Source: Bordetella trematum
GTDB lineage: Bacteria > Pseudomonadota > Gammaproteobacteria > Burkholderiales > Burkholderiaceae_B
Assembly: GCF_900078335.1 (NCBI RefSeq)
Contig: NZ_FKBR01000050.1
Location: 181,053-245,052, forward strand
Direction: 5' to 3'
Length of the DNA stretch: 64,000 nt
Part shown: piece by piece, positions 60,428 to 64,000 of the stretch
How positions within the stretch are numbered: position 1 is the stretch's first letter
Layout: each line of letters opens with the position of its first letter
Made by a program: the position numbers and the translations under genes
Notes under the pieces: generated by a model
Seen by the model: the letters and a program-made list of their open reading frames with translations, nothing else
Told to the model about the DNA's origin: nothing
Databases searched by the model: none

Positions 60428-60587
60428 GTGGCAGCCAGGCCTTGCGCGCAAGCGGTGTGCCACCGATGCCCACCGGCTTTACAGACCCGGCTGATAGGCC
60501 ATGGCATAATCGCGGCGCTAAGGTTGCGCTCGCTGAATCCCCGTCCTGCTGACACGTCCAGGCAGCAAGGCGAACAGAGCGCCTGCC

Positions 60588-63500
60588 ATGCACACCGAAC
60601 GCCTCTCTCCGACCCTGCCTGCCCTTCCCTGCACACTGGCCGCCTGCCTGCTGACGCTGGCCACGGGCACTGCGCTGGCCGATGCCGCGACCGGCCGCAA
60701 GGCGCCCAATGGCGTGCCTGTCTACGACATCGCACCCGCCAACCCGCAGGGCCTGTCACACAATGTCTATTCTCAGCTGCAGGTCAAGGAGCCCGGCGCC
60801 GTCTTCAACAATAGCCTGCAAGACGGGCGTTCGCAGCTGGCGGGCTTTATCCTCAAGAATCCACGCCTGAGTCCAGGCCATCAGGCCAGCGCCATCCTGC
60901 TCGAAGTCGCGGCCGGAGGCGCCGCTTCGCGCCTGTCCGGCGCCCTGGAGGTCTTCGGCTCCAGGGCGGCGCTCATCATCGCCAATCCCAATGGCATCCT
61001 GGCCGACGGCCTGATGACACTCAATGCCTCGGCATTGAGCCTGATGGCCGGCGCCAGCCGCCAGACGCCCCACGGATTGCGCCTGAGAACCACGGACGCA
61101 ACCGTCGAGATCGGGCCGGGTGGCGTGAACACCGACGGCCTGAGTCGCTTTGATCTGATCGCCAGGGTCCTGCAACTACAAGGACCGATCGGGCCGGGTC
61201 AGTCAGGCCGGCCTGCGCGGCTGCGCCTGCAAGCCGGCGCGGCAGAACTGGATCCGGCCACCGGCCAGCTGCAAGCGACAGCACAGACCGCCACCGGCGC
61301 CCGCATCAGCGGCTCGGCGCTGGGCGCCATGTACGGCAGCCACATCACCCTGGTCGCCACCGGCCGCGGCGCAGGCGTCAATCTGCCCGGCGCCCTGCTG
61401 TCGCCTGATGACATCCGCATCCAGGCCGACGGCGATATCGCCGTCGCAGCCCTGCAGGCCGGCGGGCAGATCCGTCTCGCGGCCGGACAGAACCTGCAAC
61501 TGGGACGGCCTGAGCAGACCGCAGCCGCCTTGCAAGGCGGCACGACCCTGACGCTGTCGGCGGGCAAGACGCTGCAGGTCAACGGCATGGCACGTGCGCT
61601 CGATGACATCGACGTGCAGGCCGCGCGCCTGGACAACCATGCCACGCTCGCCAGTGCGCGCGGCGCACTGACCCTGAAGCTGGACGGGCCGCTGCACAAC
61701 ACAGGGCGACTGCTTGCCGCCAACGAGCTGGCCCTGAACGCACAGGATGTGCGCAATGACGGGCAGATGCAGGCAGGCGGCCTGCTGCGCGGCAACAGTT
61801 CGAGCCTGCACAACACGGGCCGGATTCAGGCGGCCGACATCGCCTGGCAGACCGGGGTGCTGGACAATTCCGGCCGCCTCGAGGCGACTGACCGCGCGCG
61901 ATGGCTGTCGACCTCCTTGCGCAACCAGGGCTCGATCACGGCGCAGGATCTCACGCTGCAGACCGAGCAGATGCTGCTGCTCGACGGCCACGCCCCCCAG
62001 GGGCGGCAGCGTCTGCAACTGATCGCGCCGGCCTTCACGATCCGCCAGCGCCTGAGCGCCAGCGAGGATCTGAGCCTGCAGGCAACCCGCGGCGACATCG
62101 ACAACCACAACGCCATCGAAAGCGCGGGCACGCTGCGTCTGAACGCCGCCGGCAATCTTCGCAATCACGACACCGCCCTCATCTGGGGCGCGCGGGATGT
62201 CGGCTTGCACGCCGGGGGCGGGCTGGAGAACGGGCGCGACGCTTTCATCGGTGCCGGCCGCGACCTGTCCGCCCAGGCCGATGGCCGGATCATCAATCGG
62301 GCCGGGCGTATCGAAAGCGGCGCCGACATGCGGCTGGACAGCCCCGTCCTGGAGAATCTCGCAACGCTCGCCGGTTCGCTGTCCATTGCCCGGGGCAAGG
62401 GGCCGCAGATATCGTCGGGCCACTTCGCCCACTATCGGGATCTGCGCTGGGTGCATCTGACAACGACCGCTTTCAAGGCCGGGCAAGTGCGCAACCAGCT
62501 GCGCGCGCAACAAGGCGTGATCCATGCCGGCGGCAATCTCGACATCAACCAGCATGAACGTGCCGGACACGACAACGCGCTTCTGAACCAGGCGCGCCTG
62601 ACTTCCGCAAAACACCTGCGCATCCACGCCGACGTCGACAACCTCAGCCTGTCGCGCACGCTGTCCAGCGCCGATCACCTGCGCGCCACCAGTCCCATGC
62701 AAAGCCGCATCTGGGACATCCTGGCGCTGGCCAATGGCGAAGACCGCCGCTACGGCTCGCTCTACGAGCTGCTGGACTATGCCCTGGCCAGCACTGATCG
62801 CTGGACCACGCTTTTCGTGGCCTACAACTACAACCACAACTGGCTCGGCGAGACCTTGGCCACCGTCGATTTTTCGGCAGCACCCGACCTGGAGCGCACG
62901 ATGGCCCAGGTGCTGGGCGGCGATTGGCGCGGCTTGAGCGCGGCCGGCCTCTCGCAGCGATGGCAGGCCTTCAAGCGCGGCGAACGCGGCCAGCATCTGC
63001 AGCACTACTATCCGGAGCAACGCACCGTGCTGGGCGGGCGGCAAGGCGTGCGCATCGATGGCGCACTGCGCAATGGCGAACACGCCGATACGCCGGGACG
63101 CGACGCCACCGACCCAGCCCTGCTGGCAGCCCTGGACTCGGTCACGGCCGCCGTCCCATCCTCGCCTCCGACGCCCCGCCCCCCTGCAGCGACGCCCTCG
63201 GCACCCCCGCTGCCGGCGAGGCACGCCCCAACGGCGCTTTCGAAGCCCTGGTCAACGGCGTGCCGCATGTCTTTGCCACGGCGGCACAGCGAGACGCCTT
63301 TCTGCTGACCCACAAGGCCAGTCAGGCCGAGCAGGCGCGCCAGCGCCAGCGCGACGCCGAACGTCAGGCGCAGGCATCGCAGGCCGAGCGAGAGGCGGCG
63401 CTCCAGCGCAGCCTGCGCACCGACGAACTGTTGCTTGCGCTGAAAGACATGCTCGCCAATCCGCATCGTTTCCATCGCCAGACCGGTGCGCAAGGCCCTC

Positions 63501-64000
63501 TCTATGAAACCCGCCTCGCCTACACCGATCCCGAGCGCTTCTACGGCTCGGCCTACTTCTTCCAGCAGATCGGCTACCGGCCCTCGACCCTGCCCCGCCC
63601 AGGCGGCGACGCCATCTTCGACACCACGCTCATCGAGCGCCAGGCCGAGCGCCTGCTAGGCGCGCAAACGCTGCGCCAGGCAGCCGGCAACGAGGCGCGC
63701 GCCCGGGAGCTGATGGATAACGCCGCGCTGGTCCAAGCCAAACTGGGCCTGCGGCCCGGGCGAGCACTTACCGAAACGCAGCTGCGCCAGCTTGACCGCG
63801 ACATCGTTTGGTATGTCAGCGTGATGCACCAGGGACGCCAGCTGCTGCTGCCACGACTCTATCTGAGCACCGCGTCACGCCAGCAGGCGCAACGCCTGCG
63901 CGACGCGGGCGGCGCGGCCATTGCCACTGCCGGGCGCCTGGACATCGACACCGGCCCGCAAGCCGGGCGGGACCTGCGACAACGCCATGCACTGCTGCTG
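60588..64000 (+). pseudogene. TPS-type filamentous haemagglutinin adhesin, frame broken at a C-rich tract, 3' end cut by window
   Basis: Large exoprotein (TpsA) secreted through a TpsB pore. A signal peptide lies at about 1-31 (LAACLLTLATGTALA). The TPS secretion domain follows, with NPRL near residue 89 and NPNGI near 129 (ALIIANPNGILADGL). Beta-helical repeats come next (LDNHATLASARGALTL, LHNTGRLLAANELALNAQDVRNDGQ). The first frame stops at 63308 after a proline-rich nonsense tail. The genuine continuation reads in another frame from about 63158 (GEARPNGAFEALVNGVPHVFATAAQRD, RFYGSAYFFQQIGYRPSTLPRPGGDAIFD) to the window edge. One missing base near the C6 run at 63179-63184 explains this. It may be phase variation, a sequencing error or a true pseudogene. 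No TpsB gene is visible in the window. Confidence 0.85.
63174..63184. repeat. C-rich tract at the adhesin frame break
   Basis: CCCCGCCCCCC. Adding one C restores an open frame from the adhesin N-terminal half to its continuation. Poly-C tracts switch Bordetella fimbrial genes at promoters; a coding switch here is possible but six Cs is short. Confidence 0.55.

Noticed and set aside
60510-60587. Possible SRP (4.5S) RNA upstream of the adhesin
   Set aside because: A CGCTGAATCCCCGTC stretch recalls the family, but the conserved GGAAG-type core and a long stem are absent.
57661-60759. 1032-codon open frame on the minus strand
   Set aside because: Antisense to maeB and overlapping three other features; shadow composition.

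Overview
The window is a compact, GC-rich, housekeeping-dominated stretch of a betaproteobacterial chromosome, most likely a Bordetella or close Alcaligenaceae relative. The pointers are the ferrous-iron system FtrABCD, a phaC-phaB-phaR block, tandem cyanophycin synthetases, a FecI/FecR/TonB receptor locus and a filamentous-haemagglutinin-type adhesin. Genus-level placement is inference from gene content. No rRNA, tRNA, CRISPR array, insertion sequence or integrase was recognised.

Region 1 (1-9.4 kb) holds a truncated DedA membrane protein, a small hypothetical protein, two paralogous membrane-anchored diguanylate cyclases, a tandem universal stress protein, a YidB-like protein, a lytic transglycosylase, and a divergent DUF455 / DUF482 pair. 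Region 2 (9-17.2 kb) is a cyanophycin locus. An unusual ABC exporter plus a DUF1854 protein is read leftward, and two full-length cyanophycin synthetases are read rightward with a terminator-like hairpin between them. The upstream synthetase keeps its ATP-grasp half but has lost conserved motifs of the Mur-ligase half. Region 3 (17.5-19.3 kb) is a small stress/envelope operon (CsbD, DUF1328, BON) followed by a PhzF-like enzyme.

Region 4 (19.3-22.5 kb) is ftrABCD, for acid/low-iron ferrous iron uptake. Region 5 (22.6-25.7 kb) is the polyhydroxybutyrate block phaC-phaB-phaR, with an FNR/ANR-type box upstream of phaC. Region 6 (25.8-34.2 kb) contains pgeF-rluD, bamD, a thioesterase, a DinG-family helicase, tex and a DUF4260 protein.

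Region 7 (34.3-37.6 kb) is an orphan AceE-type pyruvate dehydrogenase E1 divergent from a MarR regulator with a clear operator-like repeat. trpS follows, with an unusual C-terminal extension. Region 8 (39.1-45.7 kb) is an iron-siderophore locus: fecI-fecR-TonB receptor, then DUF3649-PepSY-DUF3325, with a strong Fur box in front of fecI. Region 9 (45.7-52.6 kb) is zapE and the 2-oxoglutarate dehydrogenase operon odhA-odhB-lpdA. Region 10 (52.9-60.4 kb) holds an OPT transporter, a second orphan AceE-type E1 and a hybrid malic enzyme. Region 11 (60.6 kb to the end) is a two-partner-secretion adhesin whose frame is broken at a C-rich tract and which runs off the window.

Taken together the window is rich in carbon/nitrogen storage (PHB, cyanophycin), central oxidative carbon metabolism and iron acquisition. 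The most unusual parts are the asymmetric cyanophycin synthetase pair with its dedicated exporter-like ABC protein, the two free-standing E1 enzymes, and the C-tract-interrupted adhesin.
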